A DNA stretch of 64,000 bases, from positions 39,632,555-39,696,554 of the forward strand of contig OX467083.1 in NCBI GenBank assembly GCA_950106755.1. The letters are read 5' to 3'. How positions within the stretch are numbered: position 1 is the first letter of the stretch; each line of letters opens with the position of its first letter. The translations under genes were made by a program, and so were the position numbers. The notes under the pieces were generated by a model, which did no database searches, had not been told where the DNA came from, and saw only the letters and a program-made list of their open reading frames with translations. This document shows, piece by piece, positions 44,801 through 57,194 of the stretch. The stretch comes from Climacium dendroides (taxonomy: Eukaryota > Streptophyta > Bryopsida > Hypnales > Climaciaceae).

Positions 44801-47780
44801 ACTTCCTACTAAGAACTGGTAGATTAACATGATGTAAAAACAAGTAAAGAAACACGCAAATGAAATATGCTTAAAAAAAGAAAAACGTTCAGGCAGTCTC
44901 CTTCAAAGCTATTGTATAATACTCAAACTACACATGGCCTGCAACAAAATTAGGCATAAATACACCAAAGCGTTTCATCCTAGTCCAACTTGTTGCACTA
45001 CTTGTGCCTGCATAAGTTTGGGTAAGTAGACGACGATATAGGACCGCAAAAATAAGTTGAGTGTACCTCCCACCACCCGCGACCGGATACTTGAAGTAGT
45101 AAAGCTTGCCAGGCTCCTCCGAGTATTCGACTTCCTAAACCACCACGACCATTCTATGAACCACAGGAGTCCTAAATATTTGAAGACACTAAATCTGACT
45201 GCGAATGTGTTGCAGAAGATTACGTTGCAAGACAAGTATTTGATAGCACTTACCAGGTCTGATACAGCCGTTTGCAGATGCGGCGACCAATTCACCATGT
45301 AACTCCCTGCACGGACACGAAACTTGAAATCCAGAAAACTCAAACTTGGATGCGATTGGAACATTTTCCAAGCCTTCCAAAAACACATTCTAGCAAAGAA
45401 ATACTCGCAGTCAGGGTATGATTACCGCGATAAATAAGGCCTTTCTCATGTAGACGAACAAAAGCTTCCAATACCGCACCTGCAAGTCAAGCACACGGGC
45501 ACAGGAATACCAATGAGCCAATGAACTCCAGATTCACGGAATTCATGGCTCCCAAATTATTTAAACATCAATACAGAACCGAGAGATCAAATGCGAAAGA
45601 GATGATGATGAGAATCTCACCACTAAGTTGATCGTCAAGAGTGAAACGCTCCCGACTCCAATCACATGATGCTCCTAACCTTCGCATTTGAGTAGTAATA
45701 GTTCCACCGTACTTCTCTTTCCACTCCCAGACCTTGTTGACAAATACTTCACGTCCGAGATCCGTTCGTTTGATTCCTTGCGCAGTCAGCATTTTCTCCA
45801 CCACTAGCTGATCACATCATATTACCAATCAAGCTCAAGAAAGGTTGAAGACACTAGGAGATCATAATGGATGAATTTCTTACGCAATTTCAAAGAAGGA
45901 AGTTGTGGACCACAATAAGTGACAGTAGGCAACTCCAATTCATGCTTTCATCCAACTTGCTAATTGAAGGCCAACTAAGTGTATGAATGGATGAGCTGCT
46001 ATTATTAGCAGGGATTATCATGATGTGCGATCAGGTCTCTAATGATTCATTGTTTTCTACCTTATTACAACCCAGTGACAGCAGTAAATACCCATTGACT
46101 GATCATATCTATCAACAACGGCACAAATTCCCAAAGGTAGTTCCAATAGTAACCCAAAGAGTTATTGAAAAGAGATGACGTATTACCTGGGTAGCAATGC
46201 CAGCATGGTCAGTGCCAGGCACCCACAGGGTGGGTCGTCCTCTCATCCGCCAAAACCTGGCCATGATATCCTGAGCCATTCGATGGATCAGAACTCGAAA
46301 TGATTCATTATAAGCAATGAACATGGTTTTCGGTAAAAATTAGATTGTTTCAAGAAACTCTAGACTACATGATAGGAAGATTGATCACGCGAGGGCAAAC
46401 CAAGCATTACACAATTCATAGAGAAACCTCCCCATGATTCATTAGGAGGCATCCTTATAATCACCTGCTTGAAATTTGCCGCTATCACTATCCAAAACAT
46501 TAAAGTTACAATCTTCCAAATCTTTTAATCATGAGAACAGGGATGTGCTTGAATTGCGATCTCCCCATTGCACATAGACCTCCCACCCTGATTGATGTCC
46601 AGAAATGATTGAAAAAGCTAACTTACTCAAGATTCAGTTAAGAACAAAAAGCAGATTCAAAACACGAATTGCAAAGCAAAGGTAGAATCACAAAACATGA
46701 ACCTCAAGGGTGACGAACATGGCATGACCCATGTGAAGAGCGCCCGTCACGTTCGGGGGCGGCATTGGGATCACAAACGGCTCTCCTTCGGCAGCAGCAT
46801 CTGGTTTGAAGTACCCTTGCCCCTCCCACCTGCCAATTTCAATTCATTATGACCTCAAATTCTGCTCTGCATAAGAAATTCCATTAGATAAAGCTCGTCA
46901 GCTACAGAAAGAGCTTACCAATTGTAAAGTCGCTCTTCACTTGAAAAGTCGAAATTCTTTCCAAGCTCCACGGGCGGCAGAGCGTCACTTGAAGCTGCGA
47001 GCACGAAGTTCAATCAATCATTCAATTACAAAAGAATTCATGAAACTTGCACGAGAATTTTGAAAGTGCACAGCATAAGTTCTTATCAAGTGGCTTGTAT
47101 ACAGATATGACTATCAAAGATATTGAAAAAGGAGGTGGACGGCTATCTAACCCCTCTGCCTCTAATTAGCTTCCATTGCCATGTTAGAAGCTGGTGTTCA
47201 AACGAATTTGGTATTCAACATTGAATTCACCAAATAATCCATGATTTTCTTGAGAATTTTGAAAGTGTACAGCGTAAATTCTTATCAAGTGTTTTATGGA
47301 CAGAAATGATCATCAAAGATATTGAAAAAGGGTGAGAACAGGTGTCTAACCCCTCTGACTCTAATCAGCTTCAATTACCAGGTTAGAATCTGGTTTTCAA
47401 ACGAATTAGGTGTTCAGAATTGACAATTCAAAATTAAGCACATTGAATTCACTGAATAATCCAAGATTTTCCCAAAACCCTGCGAAACCCCACGCCGACC
47501 TCCCAATTCAAGTGAAATTGGTACCTGAAGCGCCGAAACTGGCCCTCCGACACCGCACCCTCGGGAAAGCTCCAGCATGTCGGCCATAGCTCCTGTCGAT
47601 GTTGTGGTTCCAACAGGCCGCACGGTTGTCGCGTCTTAATCGAGTAGCAGGAGAACCACGGAAGCGCGGGAATAAGAGGAGGGCATTGTAATGCGAAGAG
47701 ACAGGAAGAGGCTTTGAGCAATGCAGCGGGAGAGTGTAACCCCTGCTGGTGGGCATGGTCCGCAGCAGCAGGCCCGCCAT
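38807..47780 (-). CDS. EMB2247: Valyl-tRNA synthetase, organellar type
   Basis: Attaches valine to tRNA-Val. I assemble 26 minus-strand exons: 47780-47525, 46994-46919, 46829-46703, 46270-46187, 45807-45621, 45479-45426, 45306-45254, 45134-45067, 44739-44664, 44544-44461, 44296-44148, 44013-43896, 43593-43477, 43311-43094, 42863-42774, 42614-42503, 42368-42255, 42003-41866, 41655-41605, 41467-41355, 40946-40799, 40630-40526, 40335-40234, 40018-39946, 39521-39355, 38941-38807. They sum to 3015 nt, in frame throughout, 1004 aa. Class I motifs are present: HIGH as HMGH near residue 142 ([13 protein letters not shown]) and KMSKS near 626. The editing-domain text ([28 protein letters not shown]), the anticodon-binding part and a C-terminal coiled coil complete the protein. 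About 85 Arg/Ser-rich N-terminal residues look like a plastid/mitochondrial transit peptide. The closest known protein is Arabidopsis EMB2247. Exon edges may be off by a base or two. Confidence 0.93.
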
Positions 47781-49649
47781 CGCCAGAAGCTTGCAATCTT
47801 CGGGAGAGCAAATTCGCTGGAGTCGTCTCTTCCACTCCCCGAAGAAACTCAGGTTCCAGGATTGTTCATCCAATATGAGCTTCACTTCTTCGTTCACGCT
47901 CATCCAGGACCCGTTTCTCATCCACAAAACGAATTCCCACCATGTTTTCATCCAGATACATCCAGACCTCTTTAATATCACATTTTCTAAAGCGCATGAA
48001 ATGGAGGGTTTTTTTTTTCCTTTTTTATCAAAATAAATCAAAATATTAAGAATGTATTTTTATTCACGCACAATGGTTGGATTTTGTGGTATTTGATCAA
48101 AGAAACATTGTCCAAATATTTTTTAATACAAAATAAATTAATGATCATAATAGTAAATAAATAACAATGTACCACAATTCACATATAAAAGTACAATTGA
48201 AGAATTATAAGGCTAAATACAGGTCGTATAAGGGACCCAAGGGCTTAGGGTTAATGTCATTTTTCAATGCAACACTGCAATACGGACCTGTATTACAGAC
48301 TCATTGCTCCACGCAAAGCATGAGTAGTGTGACATTCTAGGAGTAAAATTCTATTCATCCAATATTCATCCGTTTCTTTCGATCATCCATCCTTCGTTCC
48401 TCTCAAAGTGTCTGTGATCCTGTCTGTCCCTTCGTTTTGCTTGTTGGAGAGCTGGTGTCGATCACTCCTTCACATTCTAGAAGCTTATGCACGGTGTTTC
48501 TCTAGCACATTCTAATCTCTATACTAATTTTTTTTCGCAGTAGTGCTGCCAATGCACAACCGACCAGAGCGGTATTTCTCCGTGGTTCGCTCTTCAGATC
48601 AACATGTGAGATTTGTGCTTTGGACTTGTGCTTTGGCATCGACACTGTGAAAAAAAGAATTAGTTCTCCGCCAATTGACTCAGATGGAGTGCCCATTTCT
48701 GTGGATGGAAACCAATCTTCAAGCGCACCAGAAGAGAACTCTACGTCGGGAACCTCTTGTGGTTGTGGACAGTACTTCAGCCGTAGTTCGAGGTACAGGA
48801 TCTGGTTACGTTTTAGTGGTGGACGATCGATTGTGGCTTCTTTACATTTGTGTTGTCTCGTTCCTCAGTTCTGCTCTTTGGTGCCACAAGAGATACACGT
48901 TTAGTCGGAAATTATGCAGAAGATTGATTAAGCTGCAGAGTTGATCAAGCATGGAAGGTGTGGAGATGAAACCATGAACCCTAAACCCGACATTGGCATG
49001 TGTGGAGATGAAACTCACCAATCCGTTCTCGTCAGGTACGATAGGACTTACCTCGTGAACTTACAGCTATACTTTTATCACTTGAACTTGTTTCTCGGTT
49101 TGGGAACGAGGGTTCAGTATTCCATGACAGGGACAATCTGCCGACAATCGGAGAAAAGTGTTATTTTAGGGTAGGTATCGACGTGACAACTTTATTTTTA
49201 GAACTGGTACTGAAAGCGGAAATTCCTTTGCTTGCCACCCAAGACAGTCATGGCATTGGTATTGCCGATTGCTTGTCACCCAAGACAATGTACAGACATC
49301 GGTATGATGTGTATATTGCAGAACAAACCATCCAATTGCATCATCTCCCAGCTTTTGAGGCTGTTTTGTGTTTTTCAAGTAGCGGATCGAGGTTGAGCTT
49401 TTCTGATTGTTGGGAAGATGATTGCTAGAAATTAGGTGACTCTGAATCTCCCTGAGTCTTCTCCGGCTCGATCTTCCCCATCGAATTCATGGTTATTCCT
49501 TCGGAGTCACACGTCAATTCTGCAGTTTGTGAAGTTTTCGTAGTCGGAGAGGCTCAGAGAGATTCAACACATCGATTGTCTCTTTCTGGTCAGACTGAAT
49601 AGATCAATTTATCAACCTCGTCGGAGTTGAGTGTGTTGCATCATCCGTC
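47781..49649. promoter_or_regulatory. Divergent intergenic region between synthetase and E2/F-box genes
   Basis: The two genes are transcribed away from each other, so both promoters must lie in these 1.9 kb. An AT-rich stretch (48.0-48.25 kb) sits between GC-richer flanks, which probably contain the 5' UTRs. ORFs at 48620-48944 and 49166-49428 show no family features; an additional 5' non-coding exon of either gene cannot be excluded. I can point to no specific promoter element with confidence. Confidence 0.5.
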
Positions 49650-51870
49650 ATGGCAGCTGCACTCACCATGACCACGAGGCGCCTCATGAAGGACCTGCAA
49701 GAGGTGAAGGAGAGCCCTCTGTTCAACGTCGTCGGGGAGCCGGAGGAGGGCAATCTCTTCGTCTGGCATGTCAACATCCGGAGCTCGGAAGGCGAGGAAT
49801 TGGAAGAGCAGCAAGCGAACCCCCTCACAGGAGCAGTCTTCCATCTCATTCTGGAGTTTCCTTCCTCCTTTCCTGCTGAAGGCCCCACCGTTCACCTCTG
49901 CACACCACTGCCACACCCCAACGTTGCGCTTCAACCGGAATATCGGGTATGGTCTTTGATCACGTTTTCTTTTTCTGTTTTCATGCATGATTGTCGACGA
50001 GTATGATCTATATAGTTGTTCATGTTTAGTTAGTAGCTCTGCAGGTTAGTAGCTCTGCACGAGTCAATTGGTTGGGTTGATCAATTCAATGTATTGCATT
50101 TTGCTGCTTTTGGCTTTTTTCGTTTGTCTTCTTCTTGATTATGTTTGACAGTATTGACTTTGCTGTATATAGTGGTGGATGATGGTGATTGTGGCATATT
50201 TCATTAAGCATGATGCGTTGTTGTTTTGTGTTTAGGCGAAGGGTTGGCCAGTGTCACTTTGGAACTGTACGCCAGCGTACAATGGCTGGAGCAGTGCGTA
50301 CAGCGTGCAGAGCGTCCTGCTTCAGCTGCAAGCCTTTCTGCTTCGGGAGGATCTTCTCTACGACGTGCGGAAGGTGTCGATGCAACAAACGGTTGAGCGA
50401 TCAAGGAACTTTGTCTGTGAAGGATGTGGACATTCAGGCTTGAAACCCGTCCCTACATTTCTGACTTCGGAGGAGATTGAGGTTACAGTATGCACCAGGC
50501 TAAAGAAGCTCATATCCAACCCAAATCGGTCACTAATTAAATCACATCCCCAGCCTTCGAAGCCACAGGCTGATCAAGCGGCTGCTGTGCCGGAGGAGGT
50601 GACAAGTGAGTGGCAGACTGTGATTTCAAGGAAGAACTCTAGGTCCCTGGCGATGAAGAGTGCGAACCAGAAGGTTGTTACCAGTGCTCCAGATCTTCCT
50701 CCGGCAAGACCGAGCATTGAAGTAGCCATGGGCCACTTTGGGCCACTTCCCCAAGAGGCACTAACGGCAATCATGTGCATGATGTCTACGGAGGATCTGA
50801 GCTCTATCTCCAGGACATGCCGCGGGCTGAAGGCCGCCAGCGAGGACGGCTACTTGTGGAAACTTCTGCTCCACCGCCACTTCCCCGCTACCTCCCTCCA
50901 CGCTGCTTCTTTGGAGGATTGGAAGCACGTCTTCGTCCTCCAGCAGAACAATATCATCGAGAGTTTGTGTTGCTTCCACACAAAGTGCACTTTCGAGGAG
51001 GAAGTTCTTGGATTCCCGATCTCGTTCACCGTTAACCCCCGCACGCACGACATCGACTACATCCAAATCCATCTCGACATCCTCTCCTGCGGGGCGTACG
51101 CGAGCGGCGTGCGTAACACCGCTGACAATCAAAAGTTCAAGCTCCTTCTCCCTCTCTACATCACGCAGGATCACTTCGAGCGCGCCTTGCCGATGATTCA
51201 ATCTACCATTGTGGAGCTTTGCCCTCTGGGTCGTGGAGTCTCCAAAGCTTTTCGTCCCGAGATGGTCTTGGACGTGATGCCCAAGGTGCTCAACACCATG
51301 GTGGTTTTGCTGTGCGACAAGGGAGTGGATGCCAGCGAGCGTGCCATCGAGGGCTACTGCATGATGCACCGTCTGTTTCTCGCCCTTTGCCAGAGGTTCA
51401 ATCTCTGGAGCAAGGCCGAGCAGGAAGTCATCAGGTTCCGAAAGTCTCCGGGAGCTCGGACGAAAGAGCAGTGCCCGGATCTGGGGAGGCTCATGGCGCG
51501 ACTCAGTGTGTGTTTCTCGGAAGCCACGGCGTGGAAGGAGGTTGTGCGCCCACTCACAAACGAAGTCTTCGACCGGACAGTCATTTGGATTTGCAAGCAT
51601 GATCCGTCAGTTGCAGCACACTACGAGCAGGCAGGTAGATCGTCGGTCGTTGATGAGAAGCTGTTGCTTGCAGCGTGGGAAGGGAGTCGAGTTGCGTTGA
51701 GGTTGAACATGTTTCACGATGGTTTTCTGCACTTGCTGGCGCGTCCAAGTGGTACCTCACTGAAGGAAGTCACTGCTGGCTACGACGCGTTGTATGGCAT
51801 GCCCTCGGCGTTTTTGAAAAAACGGATTCAGGATTTCATTAAGAAGGTGATCACAACTGGGTACGACTAG
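49650..51870 (+). CDS. UBC/E2-like domain fused to an F-box protein
   Basis: Two exons, 49650-49946 and 50236-51870, phase-0 GT-AG junction, 643 aa to the first stop. Residues 1-140 form a UBC fold: LMKDLQEVKESP opening, FHLILEFPSSFP strand, HPN at 89-91, and a C-terminal W...SAYSVQSVLLQLQAFL helix. The usual catalytic cysteine position is unclear: VSL (Ser106) aligns with the common VCL, while Cys110 is the nearest cysteine, so it may be an inactive E2 variant. A CEGCGHSG cluster follows at 160-167, then a polar linker, an F-box at about 265-316 (LPQEALTAIMCMMSTEDLSSISRTCRGLK...LWKLLLHRHFP, read in pieces), and a long helical C-terminal region. F-box proteins join SCF ubiquitin ligases through SKP1; an E2-like plus F-box fusion suggests a ubiquitin role. 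A TerD-like sequence continues in frame after the stop. Confidence 0.85.
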
Positions 51871-51888
51871 CCGTTTTTCTTCCGAATC

Positions 51889-52534
51889 ATGGGCATGCAG
51901 GTCCCGACGAAGTTGCATCTTACCCAATGGTTGGGGCAATGCTGGAAAAACTCGCTGCGGAAAGGCTACCACAAACGGGGGACTCAGTTTGAGAACATTC
52001 AGGGGCGAGGAGTGTCGACGATCCTGCTGAAGGGGGAGTCATACAGTGCGCCAGTGAACATGAGAACAGTGAAGATGCTGGAATCATGGCGCTGGTCAGG
52101 TGTTGGGATTGAATTCCTGGATGCTTCGTGCTTGTTGTACGATGCTAACGGGGACTTTAAGGAGCTGGTCGACTATCGCCATACCCAAGACCAATGTAGA
52201 GCGGTCTATCTTTAAGGAGCTCTACTTCACCATGAGCGGGTTTTCGAGTGCGACGTTGAGTGATTTCCGACTTCCTTTCGTGCAACTGAAAGATGTCACC
52301 ACGGACGTGGAGCTCTGCGAGTACACTCTGGAAGATAAGACCCTGTCCTCGCACACTTCTGTCATCATGTGCCGGATGTACCGGAGCAAGGCTCTGGCGT
52401 CAAGGTGGGAGGTGGAAGCTCTGGGTCACCTGGGAGAAGGCTCTGCGAATAACTACAATCCTATCAAGGAAAGCATCAGGCAGCTCATGAATGGCCGAAG
52501 TGAACCTGCGGCGAGGAAACCCTGGAATATTTGA
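51889..52534 (+). pseudogene. TerD-like domain, interrupted, directly behind the E2/F-box gene
   Basis: Six codons after the stop at 51870 the same frame reopens and runs to 52215. It reads text typical of a TerD (tellurium-resistance/stress) domain: ILLKGESYSAPVNM, WRWSGVGIEFLDASCLLYD, ELVDYRHTQ and RAVY. It then ends in a TAA. The rest of the domain continues from about 52211 in another frame (KELYFTMSGFSS, FRLPFVQLKDV, MCRMYRSK, EALGHLGEG) to 52534. The piece expected between the two halves (the HSGD turn and one strand, roughly 25-30 residues) is missing, so a deletion has joined GCGGTCTATC to TTTAAGGAGC. No independent promoter or N-terminus is apparent. A 54-bp GT-AG interval, 51847-51900, could splice around the stop; that would make it a C-terminal exon. 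Confidence 0.6.
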
Positions 52535-53729
52535 ATCGATGCTGCCGGTACACTCAACTCTCTCTAATTACACTGACAAATGGACTTCTAAGTGCACTCT
52601 CATGTGTTCAGTGTTCACAGCCCGAGATGTGGAAGATCTTTATCAGACGTGTTCACACGGTGACAGATTCTCAGAATATACAGGGAATGTGCAGGGTGTG
52701 TTATCAGAGAGGGTTGAGTGCAGTGGTGAGGATAGAATTCAGTCGAGGTTCACAAAGGAGTCTGGGCGAGAGGCAGGGGAATGTGGAGAAGAAACGTGGC
52801 TGTTCTTCGTGTGAAGACCACAATTTTACAATCGTGATTCGGACAGGATGGTTAACTTCGAGTTTCTGATTGGGCTTCTTGCGAACTCCCACTACCACTC
52901 TCCATCGTTCTATTGATGCCAGGTAATTACACACTGCAATTCAGACGGCTCTATTTATTAAAAATGTGTGGTTCATTTCTTGGATCTGTGGCACGCAACG
53001 ACTACAGTACTCTGAAGAATTAGAAGCTGCTGTGAATTTGCACATCGGCCGTGTACTCTTCTTTCAACGTAGGAGTGGCATAGGAGTGAGGTTTGTGCAA
53101 TCGCAAGGCAATAGAAGTTGGACTGAATTGAGTCAAACATTTCTCATGTGAAATGGATCTGCAACTGTGAAATACAACTGAAGGAAATTCGCTTATTGTA
53201 CCTGAGAAGGTGAAAATCTTTTTGAGAGGAGAAAGCAGATCCACATGTATTTCCTAAGAATAAGATCCACATTATTAACTTGCTGTCCTATTTTGTGCTG
53301 TGTGGGGTCCCCGCTCCCAATGATGAAACCATTTACACTAATGCACCACTGAACATAGAAAGTATACATAGATAAGTACATCTACAAGTGAACCGCAAAC
53401 GTCTCCATAATCTTAAGTCCATAATGGAGGCCATTACTTGCAGCACTGTGACCATTTGACTGATAACCCCAACCGCATTGTCATATATCTGGTGTTGTGC
53501 TTTACAACCGAGAGATCTCTGAGACCAAAACATTACCCCCCGTCCATTCATCGCCAGGCAGTTGGTACAGAAGCGGGTCTAGACTCTACAGTCCCTACCA
53601 TCCTTCTCGCGCTCTCAAAGAGCCGTAGATCTCCAAGATCTTACAGTCCTGATCTAATCTAGAGGATAGCGTCATGTCATTTATCAGTAACTACTTATCA
53701 AGTACATATTCGTACCGCACAGAAGGAGC

Positions 53730-54135
53730 TCTTTTCAGATTGCACGGTTTCATCGTGGTGTTAAATGTGCAACTCTTCAGAGCGGTTATGGACTACCCCA
53801 GTCGGAAATCAAGTACAGTACCTGGAAAGTCGACAGAAAGGGGGGCCTTTCTGACCAAGATTCTAAATTCTGAAGCCTACCTGTGGACAACATCACGGAA
53901 AGCACACTTCCAACACTGTACACACGAACCACTCTTTTCAGATTGCACGGTTTCATCGTGGTGTAAGTGTGTCACTCTTCAGAGCGGTTATGGACTACCC
54001 CAGTCGGAACTCAAGTACAGTACCTGGAAAGTCGACAGAAAGGGGAGCCTTTCTGACCAAGATTCTAAATTCTGAAGCCTATCTGTGAACAACATCACAG
54101 AAAGCACACTTCCAACACTGTACACACGAACCACC
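53730..54135. repeat. 203-bp tandem duplication downstream of the ET gene
   Basis: TCTTTTCAGATTGCACGGTT starts at 53730 and 53933; the two units are nearly identical, with small changes such as GTTAAATGTGCAAC / GTAAGTGTGTCAC. It ends just before the stop codon of the minus-strand ET gene and could be part of its 3' UTR. The ORF at 53674-54075 is a product of the repeat. Confidence 0.85.
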
Positions 54136-54147
54136 CCTTCTGCAACT

Positions 54148-57100
54148 CTACCTCCTCTTGCTATCGTCCACAAGCACGGGAGTGTACTTGGAACCGATCT
54201 GCCGCACTCTGTGTTTCGGAATGGCACTAACGTGTTTGTGGAGCAAGATGTCAGCATATAGCTCTTCATTCTCCGTAGACTGACCCCACGAAGGCTCTTC
54301 ACTATCAAGGACCCTTTCGTTCTCCATTTTCATCCATGTATTGAAAGAAAGGCTCAGTTGTCGCCGTCCCACACCAGGCTCCTCCTTACACTCAGTCTTG
54401 CAGACTGGCTTGGAATCTATTGAGCAAACAGGTCTAGACTTAGGTCGACTCCGTCCGAGGAAACCTCTGGGTAAGCAAACTGACACTCCACCGACTTTGA
54501 CAGACTCCCGTTTCACATTGTATTCCTCGCTTGCCGGCAGGAGGGGAGCGTTGCCTGCAGCTGGAGCCCCTCTCACTCGCATTCCTTTGTGTTGGAGGCA
54601 CCGTTTACGGCCTTTAACAGGAGGAGTGTTGCAAGGTATACCTTCATCGGTTAACACACCGCACCGCAACTCCAGTCTTACTGGGCTGCGGCCACTTACT
54701 GGGACCTGGGGTGGCGTGGTCATGAAGTAGCCCAAGTTTTTGTTGCTTTTTGTCGGAGCGTCTAGGGGCTTTCGCAAGGCCACTTTGATACCAACAGCAT
54801 TTGTGCCACAGAAGATATACTTCTTGCCTGAGAATAAAGGGTTGCAGATAGCGTCGTTCCTCGGCCAGACCATGAAAAGCTTGGCAAGAATATCACGAGA
54901 ACGGCGGTTGCCGTTGCTGCCTTTATTCCAAGCGTAATCAAACACAGCCAGAAGCTCTGATTCCACTTGCTTCGCTACCACCTTGCTGTCTGTCTGTTAA
55001 AGATATTCACAAGAATAAGGAGTCATTTTTAAACAAACCTGCTGAAACAGGGTTTTAGGGTACCCCAGGCCATCTAATAAGTATATTAATGAAGGCATTT
55101 GGTGTTAGTCACCCAATAGTATTACCTCTAAAAACTTATTCAAGGTCACACTATTCATGAACTTCCAATCAATGACTACAAGTGTTTGGTTGACGTTTAG
55201 TGTTTGTAGCAGATTGGTACATTTACATAACAATGTAGACTTGGTGATCATGAAAAGGAATGGTTGACACCCTTTCATAGCCAAGTTGATGAACCATTGT
55301 CTTCTCATATCAACATGTCAAAGACTAATTATGTTTGACTTGCTCTTGACTATACTCAAAATAACTCATAGTTGACAATATTCTCAAACATATACTCAAA
55401 ATAACTCATAGTTGACAATATTCTCAAACAATGGCATGCCACTATTAGTCAACAATGATGGCTTATTGTTTCCTTTCCAAACTAGTGTTACCAACACTAA
55501 ATATTGTTATTAGTGTAGTGTAGAAGCACATGTAATAGGATAACAAAATAAAGAAATGATATGACACAATCAAGAGTGGAATTAGACCATTGGTGGTAAA
55601 ATATGTGTTACCTGAGCCCATCGAAACGCAATGGAACTACCAAGAGCAAAAACCTCCGAGAAGAGATGTGGCCCATTACAGACTATTTTGCTTCCACTAT
55701 CACTTGACCTTAAACTGCTAGTACTCCCACCAAATATTGAGTCATCATCTCTTCGATACAATTTTGTAGACAAGGATCTGTGGACATTTTCACAAATCCA
55801 AACATTGTTTGTCAAGTATACGAATAGGTGACACTCATACCAAGTAAGGTATAGGGTACTATTTGCATCCTTAAGTAGTGCGGTGTTTAAGTGATCACAA
55901 TAGAACCATGGAGAGAATGAAGATCATGTTTTTATCAATGTATGAATTTCTTATGCCATGTTAAAGTGGGAGGTTGTAGAACACTATAAGTGATTGTACA
56001 CAACCTAATTTCCACTCAAAGATAAATATTTAGTTAAGTCATGCTTTCAACTAAGTTGGCAATTCACTTAATCTATTCATACACTTAAGGTAACTAAGCC
56101 TATAACAATACAACTCTAGACCAACCTAATGCAAGCCTAGAAATCTTGAGCTGTACATGTGTCTTGTGAAATGTGCTTCACAAGAATTTTTTGGCTTACA
56201 TTAGGTTGGTCCAAAGTTCTACCTATCATAGGCTTAGTTACCTTAGGTGGTCTTCAATTAGGCACACATACCCTTCAGCCTAAACAAGAGAAACAAGGAG
56301 ATCAAACCCCTAGGGCATCAATGTGATGAAGAAATTCATACCTGGAACCTTCGAGATGTGACCCCCCCTGCCCATATTTCTGGAGACGGAGACGGATGTT
56401 GTCAGCCTGGCCAACGTAGACGGCCATGACGTCTTCCCTTTTCAAAGTGCGTGTGCGTTGGCGATGCGAAGTGGGAGACCATGATGGGGTCGTCACTCCC
56501 AGCTCATAAACTCCAGGCCCAAAGTGAGTAGCTGGCAGGTTGTGCAGATGGTATCTGTCTATGCCATCTTTTCCAGCCGTATGTTCGCTCCAATCTGAAG
56601 GACCGACCAGAATCTATATCACCAAAAACAACATTCAGAAAATGAGACAACGAGCTCGCCTTGATTGCATAAAATTCAAGGAGGACAATAAGAATAGTAA
56701 AGACGATGCCCTAGCAGCCCAGAAAACTACGAAATCCTCAACAAAAATGGGCACTATGTGAGCCCTAATGGATCTTCAAAATGCAAAGCCAAATGTTAAG
56801 TATATTTTTAGCGAGTGAGACATAACTAGGGCATGGATGGAGTGCTATTCAAGTGACCCCCGGTGTATGTTCGCTGGTGAGTATACATTCCTGGGTCAGT
56901 GTAACCTGAGCACCACTCGTCTGCTAGGGCAGTGCAACATTGACACAGATGATTGATTCTCTTTAAAAAATCGTTGTTGCCTAATGTGAGGTAACCTAAA
57001 TTGCACTTGCTATCGACAGGATCAAGATTCAGCCAGACAAGATAGACAAAAGCTACCTTCCAATTGGAGAAGAGCTTGTCATGTTTGACGAATTCGCAAT

Positions 57101-57194
57101 CCTCTCGTCTCAATCGTCCCTTGGCACTTGACCACCCACTTCGTTGCTGGACCAGCAAGTCCTCGGAGCTGCAACTCTTGAACACAAACCCCAT
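54148..57194 (-). CDS. ET: EFFECTOR OF TRANSCRIPTION family protein with GIY-YIG domain
   Basis: Four minus-strand exons, 57194-57057, 56613-56342, 55777-55612 and 54993-54148, all with GT-AG borders and matching phases; 1422 nt, 473 aa. Exon 1 ends with the family motif RLRREDCEFVKHDKLFSNWK. Exon 2 holds ILVGPSDW, then the GIY-YIG nuclease-like core (GPGVYELGV at about residue 78, AVYVGQADNIRLRLQKYG at about 110). Exon 3 has HLFSEVFALG and IAFRWAQ, and exon 4 FDYAWNKGSNG. One zinc-binding ET repeat is visible, Cys303, Cys313, Cys324, His327 (GRKRCLQHKGMR); seed-plant members often have more. ET proteins are plant nuclear regulators of gibberellin-related transcription and differentiation, with reported DNA-nicking activity. 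Upstream of Met1 the frame meets a stop about 40 codons back, with no earlier ATG. The exon-4 acceptor is the first AG of a CAGACAGACAG run. Confidence 0.88.
55351..55430. repeat. 40-bp tandem duplication in ET intron 3
   Basis: TATACTCAAAATAACTCATA begins at 55351 and 55391, two identical 40-bp units inside the intron between ET exons 3 and 4. Confidence 0.85.

Noticed and set aside
50761..51600. 279-codon minus-strand ORF
   Set aside because: It is exactly antisense to the F-box exon, whose plus-strand frame has clear domain content; the reverse frame is open only because the exon is GC-rich.
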